Assembly (NCBI RefSeq): GCF_003473485.1
Contig: NC_053048.1
Location: 40,730,755-40,794,754, forward strand
From: Medicago truncatula
Lineage: Eukaryota; Streptophyta; Magnoliopsida; Fabales; Fabaceae
Direction of reading: 5' to 3'
DNA: 64,000 nucleotides
Below the pieces are notes generated by a model. That model searched no databases. It had not been told where the DNA came from and saw nothing but the letters and a program-made list of their open reading frames with translations. The position numbers and the translations under genes are program-made. Positions 47,559 through 60,076 of the stretch are shown here, piece after piece (the first letter of the stretch is position 1; every line of letters begins with the position of its first letter).

Positions 47559-50500
47559 ATGGAGGGAGATAATGATCCAAAGAAGAAGTTGCTAGATGAA
47601 GAAGAAGAAGAATTGTCATTGGTGAAGAAGATGTGGAAAGAGAGCAAGATGATGTGGGTGGTTGCAGGTCCAGCCATATTCTGGTAGGTTTATTCTCTTT
47701 CACATTATTCTAGTGGATCTAAAATAAAAGAATAAAAACAAGTTTTTTTTTAGGGGAAAAAAACTTTAGAAAAAAGTCGAAGATTCGGATCTATGCTTCT
47801 TAATTCTTAATAGAAAAGAAATAGTACCACTTATAATAATAAAAAAATATATAAATAGATAATATACTTGCATCTTAGCATATAGTTTTGGTTTGAGTTT
47901 TGAATTTATGCTATTAATACTATTAACCGTGAAATGAAAACAATCATATGGATATTTAAATTTCCTTTCTATCTTCCTAAATATTTATATTGATGATAAA
48001 GTTTTTGAAATTATTTACATTAGTGTTTTAGACTATAAACAAATGGGTATCCAAAAGCACCACTGCAATGCATAACATCCCAACTATGTTGGTACTTCAA
48101 ACATCACCAATCATGTGACATAAGTTTATTAATAAAAACAAAAAGAAGAATACAAAAAAGCATAGGGCACATACCAAATCCAAAAGCAGATAGATAGAAA
48201 AATATATAAACGGGAAGGCTTATCTCATTACCAAAAAACATTTGTTAATTAAATCCCACCAAATTAGACCATGAATATTAGTGTTAAAATGGGCTAATTT
48301 GTCTATTCAAGAGTTGAATTTTCTACCTTTTTAGTGAGAACAAGTCTAATGACTAGATTCGCAAATTTTAAGCGTGGAGAAATGGAGAATTTAAGGTTCA
48401 AGCTTAGATCCTCTATATAATTTTTCTTGCAACTAGCAATTGAGTTGTACCTACGTAACTATTTAAGTATGTATTATTTTTTTTAAGTATACGTATTTAT
48501 ATCTCTAAAAACAACCGAAAACATAAAATAAGAGAATAATAAAGTTCAAGCTTCTCAAAGAAACTAAGATGACAACCAACTTACCAACGAAGTCATTGAA
48601 CTCTAGTGGTTAGTTAAGTAAGAGGAATCGTTCGGGAGAACACATATTTGTTTACTTTACGGATCAATCCTTGGTCAAGTTTTACTTACCTTTCAACCAA
48701 ACTTTTTTGTTTTGCAAGAAATGAACTGAGTTTTATTGACTACTTGAACTATAGTATTAGTTTTACTAGAATAATTTTAATAGTATTAGTTTTACTAGAA
48801 TAAATTTAATGATATATTAAACATGGTCTAAGAAAAACATCAGCAGCAAATATGGTAATGTGAAACCTATATAGTATCACAAGATTAAAAATATATATGT
48901 GCATCTATCTCCAAACTAAAGGCTTTTATAAATTGATATTTTTAGTTAGGAATGGCTAGTGCATTGGCAACACTATGTGGACAAGCATACGGTGCAAAAG
49001 AATATGGCCTAATGGGAGTGTATCTTCAAAGATCATGGATAGTTTTATCTTTAACTGCACTCATTCTTCTTCCACTATTCATATTCACAACTCCAATTTT
49101 AATTATCCTAGGCCAAGATGAAACCATATCACAAGTAGCAGGAACCATTGGTTATTTATCAATTCCAATTTTGTTTGCTTTTATTGCCTCATTCACTACC
49201 CAAACATTCCTTCAGTCACAAAGCAGGAATAACATTATTGCATACTTGGCAGCTTTCTCAATTTCTGTTCATGTATTACTCTCTTGGCTCTTAACAATGA
49301 AAATCAAGCTTGGGATTGCTGGTGCAATGATTTCAATAAGTTTGGCCTTATGGATTCCAAATATTGGTCAACTTATATTTATTACATGTGGTTGGTGTTC
49401 TGATACTTGGAAAGGTTTCTCATTTTTAGCTTTCCAAGATCTTTGGCCTGTTGTCAAGCTTTCCCTTTCTTCAGGTTTCATGTTATGGTGAGTTTTTCTT
49501 CTCTAATCTATTTCTTTTAGGCAAAATACATGATATAGGTCTCTTAAGTCCTATTACTTGTGTATTGTTCCCCTTTTCATACATTATGTATGTTATGTTA
49601 CTAACGTGGCAGGAACGAGGTTGACCATTTATCCTATCTTTACCTCTTGTCCGTTTAAGAATTAAGTTAAATGATTTGAAGCAAATACTATTGGTTGTAT
49701 AATCTCAAAATTATATAGGTTGTTAATTACTTGTGCACCATAGAGGATGTGTTGGTTCACTGGTCTAGAGCATAGTTGTTATGATGTGTATACCATAGGT
49801 TAGCACAAGTTTGCTAGAGATTAGTTACTTGAGCTAGAAGTTAGTTGAATAAGATTGAGTTAGTTAGTTAGTTATTTAGAGATTAACTTGATCATAGAGT
49901 TTACTTGTCAGTCAAGTAACCATAGTTAGTTATCATAACTACAAAGGGTTAATGCATTGTGTATTCTAACACAAATGTTCATTAACATAGATATGCTGAG
50001 TAAAAAAAAAAAACTTAACATAGATATGTTTTCCTAACTTGAAGTTGTTGAACATTTTGCAGTCTTGAGCTATGGTACAACACGGTATTGATTCTTTTAA
50101 CAGGCAACATGGAAAATGCAGAGATTCAAATTGATGCTCTAGCCATATGGTAATCCTTTTGCATATTCACATTTCATTATTTCAATATATATATTGTTTG
50201 TTCTCTTTATGTTTTTGGTTGTATTAATTAGCTTGATTATTATGCACCAAAAAACAAAATAGCTTGATTAGCTTGATATATCCTTTAATTTTGTCGCTTA
50301 AGATAAAGTTGAATTATTTACAGTCTCAACATCAATGGATGGGAAATGATGATATCACTTGGTTTCATGGCTGCAGCAAGGTATTGACATCTTACTCTCT
50401 TTTTTACTCTAAAGAGCATAGCAGTGAAATTTGCACTCTTAGTGTTGAGAAGAGACGAATAACCGTGCCCTAACATATCAAAATATTCCTGCAACCTTTT

Positions 50501-51815
50501 ATCATCTGAGTTGTACTTATGGGACTGACATTCTCACTCTTTAATATCTAATGTCGTAGTCATTGTTTTTGGAACAAACGATTAATCTATTTCTTAAAGT
50601 ATCACTTTCTCTAATTTAGTTCCTACCCGCTAAAGTATAGTAAAAATAATTAGTCTCATATGTATGTGAAATCCATCAATTTAGTCCATAAAATATACGA
50701 AGACATTTCATGTTACTCTTGTATCTTAATAGTTGAGACTAAATCGGGGGATTGTATATATTTTAAGGACTACTTATAGCATTTACATACTTTAGCGACT
50801 AAATTGGTGGTTTATTCTTGTTTTCATCATCATTTGAGTTATGAATTCCACACAATTTTGTCATTTTTTACTATAGAAAACTAAGTTCTGTCTTTCTTAA
50901 TCTGCAGTGTTAGAGTGGCAAATGAGCTTGGAAAAGGAAGTGCAAAAGATGCAAAGTTTGCAGTGAACATGATAGTCCTAACATCATTCACAATTGGGTT
51001 CCTTCTATTTTTATTTTTCTTATTTTTTAGAGAAAGACTTGCTTATATTTTTACCACAAACAAAGACGTGGCCTCAGCTGTTGGTGATTTGTCACCTCTA
51101 TTAGCAGTTTCTATACTACTAAACAGTGTTCAACCTGTACTATCAGGTATTAATTCTTCACAACATTTCACCTCTTTGAACTTGTCTAGCAAAATGTATG
51201 AAACTATTAACATTTTGGAAATGCAGGAGTTGCTATTGGAGCAGGGTGGCAAAGTATTGTAGCATATGTGAACCTAGGTTGTTATTACATCATAGGTATT
51301 CCTGTTGGGATTGTACTTGGTAAAGTTTACCATTTGCAAGTCAAGGTGAGTACTATTTTCTCATTTTCAAATTGTAGTTTTATATGTTTGTTTGCTTGTT
51401 TCTTCCATTATACACTACTATATATCTTCTTTTATGTAGGGTATATGGATTGGTATGTTGTTTGGAACACTTATTCAGACTATTATACTACTCATGATCA
51501 GCTACAAAACTGATTGGGACAAACAGGTATTTAATCAAATATTGCTACTTTTTTTTATTGGTGTATTTCATTGCTTCTTTATTAGTGGATTCCATTCCAT
51601 CTTAAGCATATTATAGTTATTATTATAAAATAAGAATTTAATTTTCATGTATGATCGGTCTAAAAAGTTTTACACGGTTCTCACTGAATCACATATGAAT
51701 TACATTCATAAAATAATTATATTTTCATGTGCAGGTAACTAATGCTCGAAATCGTATTAATAAGTGGTCTAAGGTGGACCCGGATCATGAAACAGTTGCA
51801 TCATCAGATAATTAG
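47559..51815 (+). pseudogene. MATE/DETOXIFICATION transporter, copy 4, exon 1 truncated
   Basis: Exon 1 starts at ATG 47559 (MEGDNDPKKKLL, acidic run, KKMWKESKMMWVVAGPAIF), then reads TGG TAG at 47682-47687 exactly where the paralogues continue TRFSTFGI. The remaining 45 or so codons of exon 1 (helix 1) and its donor are not found in the following 1.2 kb. The only nearby donor (after 47683) would join to exon 2 out of frame and give an immediate stop. Exons 2-8 are intact: 48946-49487, 50063-50149, 50324-50380, 50908-51146, 51227-51345, 51440-51526 and 51735-51815. They encode a closely copy-3-like protein (QRSWIVLSLTALILLPLFIF, TCGWCSDTW, VANELGKGSAKDAKF). A start at ATG 48952 would give about 401 aa lacking helix 1. 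Either a pseudogene, or a gene using an unseen alternative first exon. Confidence 0.8.
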
Positions 51816-51945
51816 TTTCAATGTCCCTTACTCCTTAGTGTATGTTTTGGAAAACTTATTTCTGCAAAATCTCCCATTTTTCCGTCTTGTGCGATTGATT
51901 GATATTTTCTGTTGTTACTGTTGAATCTCGAAATTCAAGTATTAG

Positions 51946-52515
51946 TTGAACTTCATTTATTTATCATTACATTCTCTTGAATTCACAAATAGTACAAAGT
52001 CTCTTAAACTTAATTTCATTTCATGTATCAAATCAAATTGTGCAATAAGTGCAATCTTCACTTATCCTGATCTCACTTTTGAATCATCCATAAAATGGAT
52101 CCAAAGTATCCAACACGCCTTTGTTAAAGTCTTTAACCAAGTCATAGATGAATGCTTTGAAGACAACACCGAAGAAGAAGTCATATGTTTAGTAGGCAAG
52201 TGAGAACGTCAAGCAAACAGAACTGTAAGGCACACGGCTAGGTGCTGCAGACAGGAAATAACAGTCACAACAGATCAAAGTCGTAAAGAAGCAGAAACAA
52301 TGGCAGTAGCAATGGCAATGAACTCTGCTAAAAAGGAAAAATTAGCTGAGGCAAAAGATACGGAAAACTTGATCAAGTGGTGTGAAATTCTAAACAACGC
52401 ATCTGAGATGTCTGAGGAAGAACGTTAAGATCATGAAATGCATTGTAACTTTATTAGAGGAAAACCAGCTGATATGTCAAATAAAACTAGCAGTAGCAGT
52501 AGTTCGAAATGTTAA
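51946..52515 (+). pseudogene. Broken coding-like frame of unknown family
   Basis: A single frame reads through with stops only at 52201 (TGA), 52426 (TAA) and 52513 (TAA). The stretch between stops has protein-like composition: SIKWIQSIQHAFVKVFNQV, IDECFEDNTEEEV, then SRKEAETMAVAMAMNSAKKE, LIKWCEILNNASEMSEEER, and a Ser-rich end. I do not recognise the family. It begins about 130 bp after the stop of MATE copy 4 and ends 240 bp before the end of the convergent ELMO gene. It could be a degraded processed gene or a chance frame. Confidence 0.35.
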
Positions 52516-52755
52516 AGTATATAATTGTTGAGAACATAAACTTTCTTAACAATTTTCTGAAAGCTAACAAAATGCTTAAATACAAGGGGTGATAGAAATC
52601 AACAGAAAGATTATTCTGATATTTGGAATCCCATTTCACTTGTGATTTACATTTCTATTCAGAGATAGAATGATGAATACTTTAGATACATTTAAGGTAA
52701 CATTTTCTAACTACAAAATAGAAGACACAAATATTAAACTAAAATTGAGCACTAA

Positions 52756-55700
52756 TCATCTCAACATGTTGTGAGCCGGTATATCTTTTATACTGGAGGT
52801 GTCTTCAAGAGCAAGCTCGCGCTCTAATTGTATTCTTGTTGACTTCAAAACATCCTAAAGAAAATAGCAAAATTTTAAAGCATGAGAATACCATCACAGA
52901 ATAATGCTAATAAATTAACTAACCAATGAACAAACACAGTTTAATGATATATTACGTTAAATTCCATATATGTAGCACGCTTTGCTAGCCACTGAGCATC
53001 CATCATTTGAAAGGCAATGCAAAAAAGAATATCAAATGCCATTTCATCCTCCTCAAGCAGCCGTAGAAAACATATTCCTGACGAAGAAGATGGAACAACT
53101 GCAACAGGGAACAGTCCATCAGATGATTTTACATGAAAAATGAGTGGAGTATTTACAAAATATCAACACTTGCTGAAAATAAGGAAGAAACCACTGCAGT
53201 AATATTAATATTAAGTGTATCTTAGGTTCTAGTTCTCCACCTAGTTAGATAAGGTTTGGTTATAGTTGTAGTAATATCTTGGGTTACAGTTGAAAACTGA
53301 AAACATGTGTTTGAACCCAAACTATCTATACAGTTCCCTTGATGCAAACAGGCTTTCAGACTCTATCGTACTTTGCAATGGAAATCCAAACATAGTAAAT
53401 GAATGTGGCATGATAAGACAAGAATTCATGATATCTGTTTAAATACTACACGACTCAACCAACTTGATTTCAACCATTATTTTCACTCGGGCATTATTAT
53501 GTTTTCATATTGGATCCAGCTCATCGTAAAAAAACAAGCGTAAGAGATAGAGGATGCTTTTCACTTATAAAGTCATTCTCAGACCATATCTCAACCAATG
53601 TGGGACTCTCAGCATGTATAATCATTAAAACCACTGAATTTCTCAAAAGAGAATTCATGTTACCTGCTTGAAGATCCAGCATCTGCACCAACATAAATGA
53701 GATATTGATTCCAGCTACTGCAAATGGATATTCCCACTCTGCTCGGATTCCATCTTGTTTGTTTAATAATCGCTGGAATGAGACCTATGGCATTGCCAAG
53801 TAGAAATGTAGTAGGCTAATTAGAAACACACCACTTAACTATTTAACACATTATGGTATGTGGAATATACATACAAATGCAAATACGGTAGAAGAAACTT
53901 ACTGGATACTTCTGCGCAAAAAAGATGAGGTTCTCTAATGATATAAACCCTCCACCCCTGCAAACCATGGTTAGATCTAATGAGCTCCTCCATAATTTCA
54001 AAAAAACACAGAGTTGGCATCATAAAAAGTTCCCAAGTTTGATGAAACTTTTAGTAAGTCTTTATAAAGAGTATGCAGGTAGCCCAAAAACTAGCTCAAG
54101 AAGGGCGATGATTGGCCAAGTATTTCTAAAGAATACTTGTGACATATATATAGTACATGTGGGATCTTAACATATTTTTCATATAATCTAACAAAAACAA
54201 CCCCTAAAGAACGAAAATCAAACCATCAAACAAGTAGATGTATGTCTAACCTATAAGGATCAGAATATATTGAGTCACCTCCCATTATTAAGTCAATGAA
54301 TCCTTACTTAATGGCCTTACAGTATTGAGCTCTAACCTATAACTGAATAAAACCTTATCCATATTCAGGCCCCTCCCCATCTGCTTAAAGTAAAACAATT
54401 AAACACACCTAAAATCTGTTGATGGGTCTGAACCTTGCCATCCCATTTCCTTCCAACAATCCGATTTAAGTGGAGGAAGCTCTCGGTCAGGATAAGCCAA
54501 TTTCCACAATTGTAAAAGAGCATCCTGCAACAAAGAAATAAATAAAAGAGATTTGAAAATGTAAGCATATAATCAAAATAAAATAAAATGAATACATGTT
54601 CATTTTCAATTATTAAATTATAGATGCTCAAAAGCAAGATACGGATACATTAGATATATGCACTGTATAGACAGACATGTATAGCAATTTTATTGGTTAC
54701 CTTTAAATTCATCCACGGAAGGACATTCCATTTATAAATTGACAACCCCATACCCACAATTCAGATATTTAAAAAAAAAAAAGATTTTTATCAAGCATGT
54801 ACGTAGATTGCAGAGCAAAGTAGAGCATCACTATAACAAAATGGTATCAAGAGGTGCATATGAAAATGACAGAGAGATTGAACAGACAGAATACAGGATA
54901 TATATAAAGACAAATGTAGGCAATGTGATTAGGGAGAAATGCATTAAATACATACTTGGTGATCTGTTTTAGAACCGTCAAAGGGAACTTCAAGCCGTTG
55001 CTTTAAGTTTCTTAGTCTTTCTTCCTAAGAAAGAAAGAAAGAAATATGAATAAATATGACATAACCACATGTAGCAGATTACTGAAAATTTAAAACTAAC
55101 AAACCAACTCCACAAAAGAGACTACAGAAGTTCAGTAAAGGAAACAAAATCTCAACAAATTCGATTTTAATATATATATTTTGTGTGATAATTATTGTTT
55201 AATATGAGAAATGAGAACATTTATTTACATCCACAATTTAAAATTGATTGTTCAGATTACTTCTTTGATTATAAATGTCACAGGATTTTTAAAAATCTCA
55301 CGTGATCTTTAATTAAAGAGGAAGAAAGCAACGAGTAATTTTATGGATAGCAACCATATATATATATATATCATCAAATTCCAAAGAAATATCCGTTACC
55401 CACTGATGCCTTCCAAAACACAATACAGTGAGGTATTCCAGAAACTGGCAATATCAAACTAAATCCAGTGATAATATCCTATCATTATCAAGTAAGTGTT
55501 TTTATTATCAGAAATCAAATCAGAATATCCCTGGCAACATATCATTTTCAGAAGACAAAGGATGGTTGAGTTACGGGGTGTGATGGAGTTCAATTCAAGG
55601 TATGCTCAGAAATGTCTACTAAATTCATAATTTGGATCAATTGTAATTTCAGATAGGGTTAAACTTAAAGTTGAAATTGGTAACTTGATTTTGGCTAAAA

Positions 55701-56742
55701 CGAGCTTTATAAGAATTTAAATAAGAAATCTCTATACATACCTGCACAGGGCTAAGTGTTGGAGGAACCATCCTATTGTTTTGCAAGTAAAAACCACTAG
55801 AAGAATGTGATAAAAGACGACCAAGAAGAGATCCAGACCCTAGAACAATGTTTGCTGCAAAGGCAATACAAAATGATTGATTACAGATCAGATAATCACC
55901 ACTAAAATCATGCCATTTGCATTTTCTTCTTATTTGTACACCAGTCAACAATGAAGAAAATAGAGATATATACATAAGACCCAGTTTTTTCCCAAGCTAC
56001 ATAAATGAGGATTTAAGAAATGAATAAAAATATAAGCAATCTCTTTGATAGTAATTTCACGTATTTACAAAAACAACAAACTCCAAACAGTGCAAACATG
56101 GTTATCAAATCGTGAATTCGTGAATCAAATCTTGTCAAGAATCGTAAGATACATATACGAATTTCAAAATAATTCATGATTAGTTCATACATCAAAATGA
56201 GAGAAAAAAATGTGGCTGGCTGTACAAAATTTAGGGCAAGTTGTGTTTCATTCTCAAAATGAATTGAGATTCGAGCTGTGATTCATATTCAAAATTGATA
56301 TGCACAGCAATTAGTAAAAAAAGTGAAACAATTTACTACTCAATTATTATTAATACTGTCAAGAATAAATTTATGGCAAACGAAATCAATCATAGACATA
56401 CCTAACCACTGTGCCCATTGCGCAATGAGGTTCGAAAATAAAAATGTCCAATGAATTTGCGCCTTCTTTCTCTCATCATCCCACAAATCTTCAAGTGTAC
56501 ATATCTTCATAATAGAGGAAAACACAACATTATAAAATGTAAAATCAGATAAAAAAAATAAATGAACTTAACCCACCAAATACAAAATAACAACAATTTC
56601 TCACCTTCTTACTCTCAATATAATCATCACCTCCCAGCAACGGCTCATTCAATGAATCTAATCCAGTAGTATCCAAATGCTCCTGCCTTTTGCCATCGAC
56701 ATCCCCGTGATGGAGTCTTCTCCTCAATGTTTTTGAAGACAT
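52756..56742 (-). CDS. ELMO domain-containing protein
   Basis: Minus-strand exons in order: 56742-56605, 56504-56402, 55854-55742, 55024-54956, 54524-54409, 53957-53903, 53784-53664, 53098-52956 and 52854-52756. They total 957 nt (318 aa), and every junction preserves frame. The N-terminus starts MSSKTLRRRLHHGDVDGKRQ. ICTLEDLWDDERKKAQIHW and GSGSLLGRLLSHSSSGFY follow. The ELMO domain spans about residues 120-290: EERLRNLKQRLEVPFDGSKT, ALLQLWKLAYPDRELPPLKS, the diagnostic CWKEMGWQGSDPSTDFRGGG, FISLENLIFFAQKYP, EWEYPFAVAGINISFMLVQM and FDILFCIAFQMMDAQWLAKR. The C-terminal tail ends NMLR. In animals ELMO proteins work with DOCK GEFs or act as ARF-family GAPs; the role of the small plant proteins is less clear. 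Length and layout match plant ELMO proteins. Confidence 0.93.
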
Positions 56743-56772
56743 CAATACTATAATTCTTTATTATAGGTCAGC

Positions 56773-57345
56773 CTATACAAGTAAAAAAAAAAAAAACAAT
56801 TTCTAAGATCCCATAACCATCAAGTTCAAGAACATCATCAACAATTCTCTTAAAAGAAAATCCAATATTATTTTCATTCATCACTCCAGCTAGCACTTTA
56901 ATATAATTTTTTATTTTTCAAAGCTCAACATAACAAAGCACCATTTTCAGATTTTGATAAACATCACCATAGGGTTACTCAAATCAACAGCATGTGAATC
57001 AAACTAACTGAATTTCAAAAGGGACCTCTTCAATTACTCAATAAATTGAATAACAACACAATATATGAATCAAAATAACTGAATTTTTCAAAAGGATCAA
57101 ATCAAAATCAACTATAACGCATATAACCACATAAACCCTAAAGATAACAAATTTAACCCCATTTTCACCTCTCAACTGAAACCAAACAGAATAAACCGAA
57201 ATTCAAAGCAAGAAAAACAAAGGGTTGTTAATAATACCTGAATTTCAACGAGTGAAACGAATCTCAATGAAAAATTCGAAGTAACAAACAAAAATTAGGG
57301 TTTTGTAGAATAAAAATGAAGTTGAAAGAAAATGTTACACTTTTC
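56773..57345 (-). other. ELMO gene 5' UTR exon and leader intron
   Basis: On the minus strand a non-coding first exon (about 57345-57238) ends GAAATTCAG before GTATTATT. An acceptor TTGTATAG lies at about 56774, 31 nt upstream of the start codon at 56742. The leader intron would be about 464 bp. Leader introns are common in plant housekeeping genes; transcript support is not available here. Confidence 0.5.
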
Positions 57346-59550
57346 GTGCTTGATAAGGAAAAATAAAAAAGTTAAAATAAAGAAATAAATGAAAGATGAC
57401 GTGTTTGTGTTGCGTTTCAAAAAAGACAGCTCAAACGTGTGCTGTGCGCCAACGTTAATTGAAATGGTTTCATGGAATTTTTACTCTAATTTAGTGTGTG
57501 ACATTTTATTGTTATGTGTCACTTGTTTATTAATAAATAAACTACTTTCCAACTGTTCTGCTAAAAAATAACTGATTCCAACTGTCTAATTGTAATTGTA
57601 ATTTGTAGAACATAATTATCAATAATTGTATACTACATTAAAAACATGAAATAGAAATTGGAATGCAATGGTTTATAATTGAGTTGCGGGAATATTTTAG
57701 ATTTTATCCTTTGGACAACTAGCAAAAAAATTACTTTGTAAAATATAAGTTTTAATCATTTTTTTTATATAAAAAAAATTATGTCAGTTGAGTTCGAGAG
57801 ACTCATCAAATCAATGAATGTTAACATAAATATGTATATATCATTCATCAAGGAGAATCTTATTTAGCTGATTTTAGTGGAAAATAGTAATATCTATTAA
57901 TAAGTTGATTGCAAATAACATAAAATTTAGTTGTAGTAAATAATAATTATCTTTGAAAACAACTTCGTAACACAGTTATTATTTCCTAGAAGTGTCGAAT
58001 GAACACAAATGTAAAGGTTTCAAAAAAATCACTTAGCTTTCAAAAAAAATAAAAAATAAAATATCACCTACGCATGATTTTAGTGTCATTAGAATCCAAT
58101 ACCAACATTGTACCTAAAAAAATGAATCCAATACCATCATGCGTATGAAACTTTCAACCAATTCTTTTATCTTTTCTAACTTAGGCTATACGAAAGGGAT
58201 GATTTATAGGTGAAATATCGTTATTCATCGGTGGATTGATGTTTTAATCGACTGTCTTTATTAATTACAAATAACCAATATAATACATATGTTGATATAT
58301 ACCGTAGTAGATGATTCACTCGATCTAATCTTTCAATGTGATGAAACTGCAAAAGTAAAAGAGAAGAATATGCTACTCGAGTCATGAAGCATTATTGAAT
58401 TAAGACAACAAATGAATCAAATACCTCTTTTGATTCAATGAATATGACATATGAAATACAACCAATGACTCTTTGATTCATTGAATATGATATATTGTCA
58501 AAATACTCTAACCAAATTCTATGTTCAAGTTCAATATTTATGTAAAACAAAAACACTTAAGGTGGTGTATTTGATTTGTTAAAAGGTACTCCAAAGAATT
58601 CTAAATGTTAACTAAGCACATGAATATGAATATCATATTCAAGAACATGAATATGAAGAATATGAATGCTATTCGTGGAAATAATTCATGGGAATATCAT
58701 TTTAACGAAGGTAATTTTGCAATTTCAGAACTTTCAGGTTCAGATTAATATAAGTTTTTTTAAAATAGTCGGTAAGTATCAACTACAGCAGGTATTTTAC
58801 TGTTTTCAGTGATGTTAACCACTTTTTTTTTTCTTTCCTCAAAAAAAGAAAATGATGTTAACCACTTGAATACTTCACCATATCTTCAACTTTAATCTTA
58901 ACCTGAACTTTTGCATCAAAATTAATTTCCTTTGAATATTATTGATTTTAACAAGGGTGTATGTTTCTCTATTAACCAATCATTATCGTTCATTTTCCCT
59001 AAAAAAAATCATTATCTTTCATCTAAAATAATTTTATTATAGGAAAATGTTAACATGTGTCCCAAGGGCACATATTAAGAAGCACCACATCAAAATATTC
59101 ATCTTTAAAAGTCATGCATTCAATTTTTTAAAAATCAAAATATTGTATTTTCATCTATCTCCCAAATACACTAAAGTCACAAAATAGTAAGATACCAATC
59201 CATATCCTGAACTTTGGGGGTACCGTTTCAAGCTAAAGTTGTGACTCGTGAGTGGCATTGAACAAAAAGGCTAGTAGGCAGTAGCTTATTCATATATCAA
59301 CTCCACCACCAGATAGAAAATTCTAAATATGATTTTGCAAGACATCAATAAGTTTTCATCCAATCACAAAAAATCGTTCATATAAGTTCAAGAGATAAAC
59401 AATCACTCCAGGCATGTTCATGGTCCAAAACATGAACACTTATTTCAAAGGTAAGATAATGTCTTCTGTCTAAGAGTTAAGGTTCTTTTCTACTTTAAAC
59501 AAACCTCAACAATTTCTCTTGAAACCATTGCATGAATAAATACTTTTTAA
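57346..59550. other. Intergenic region between ELMO and the RPRD-like gene
   Basis: Likely holds the ELMO promoter at its left end. No ORF of note. A GTGTCCCAAGGGCACATATTAAG unit near 59056 belongs to the dispersed small MITE family described at 22380. The rest is plain AT-rich DNA. Confidence 0.5.
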
Positions 59551-60076
59551 TACACCATACAGACACTAGCCAGCAACAAAAATACCAACATCCTATTTTC
59601 CTCTGGCAATTGATACCACTCTACACATATACAGCCAACCTCAGGACTGGAGGAAAGCATAACTTTGAGCATGGTGTCATCTAGAGGTGAATAACATTAG
59701 CTGCTAATGGTTTTCCTCATAGGCAGCTTCATGGAAACGAGTTCATATACACCCTAATAAGTACACTGTGATGTTTCAGAAAAAATTGTAAAGGCCCTGA
59801 TAGGTACTTTTTTTCAAACAGTGGTCAACACTGATGAAGATCTCAAGTACCTCTATGATGTCAAAAGCCAGCCTGCTACCCAGCATTTAGACAATAGGCA
59901 AAAAAAGGGGAAGGAGGGGTGTTTAAGGATACAAATGAACCCTATCCAAATTTATATATCTAATAATGTACATCATTATACAACATCAGAGAAAATCCTC
60001 AGCCTACAGCAATTTCCAAGAGGAACAAGCTACAAAGATTTTGCCGCAATGTTGACTGATTGTCTTTGAACAGAGC

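Noticed and set aside
48335..48375. GACTAGATTCGCAAAT resembles the RFAN coding end of exon 1, possibly the missing part of MATE copy 4
   Set aside because: Only a few residues fit, the neighbouring helix sequence is absent, and the surroundings look like a tRNA-type SINE fragment.
59821..60069. 82-codon ORF downstream of the RPRD-like gene
   Set aside because: Probably 3' UTR of the minus-strand gene read in reverse; no family features.
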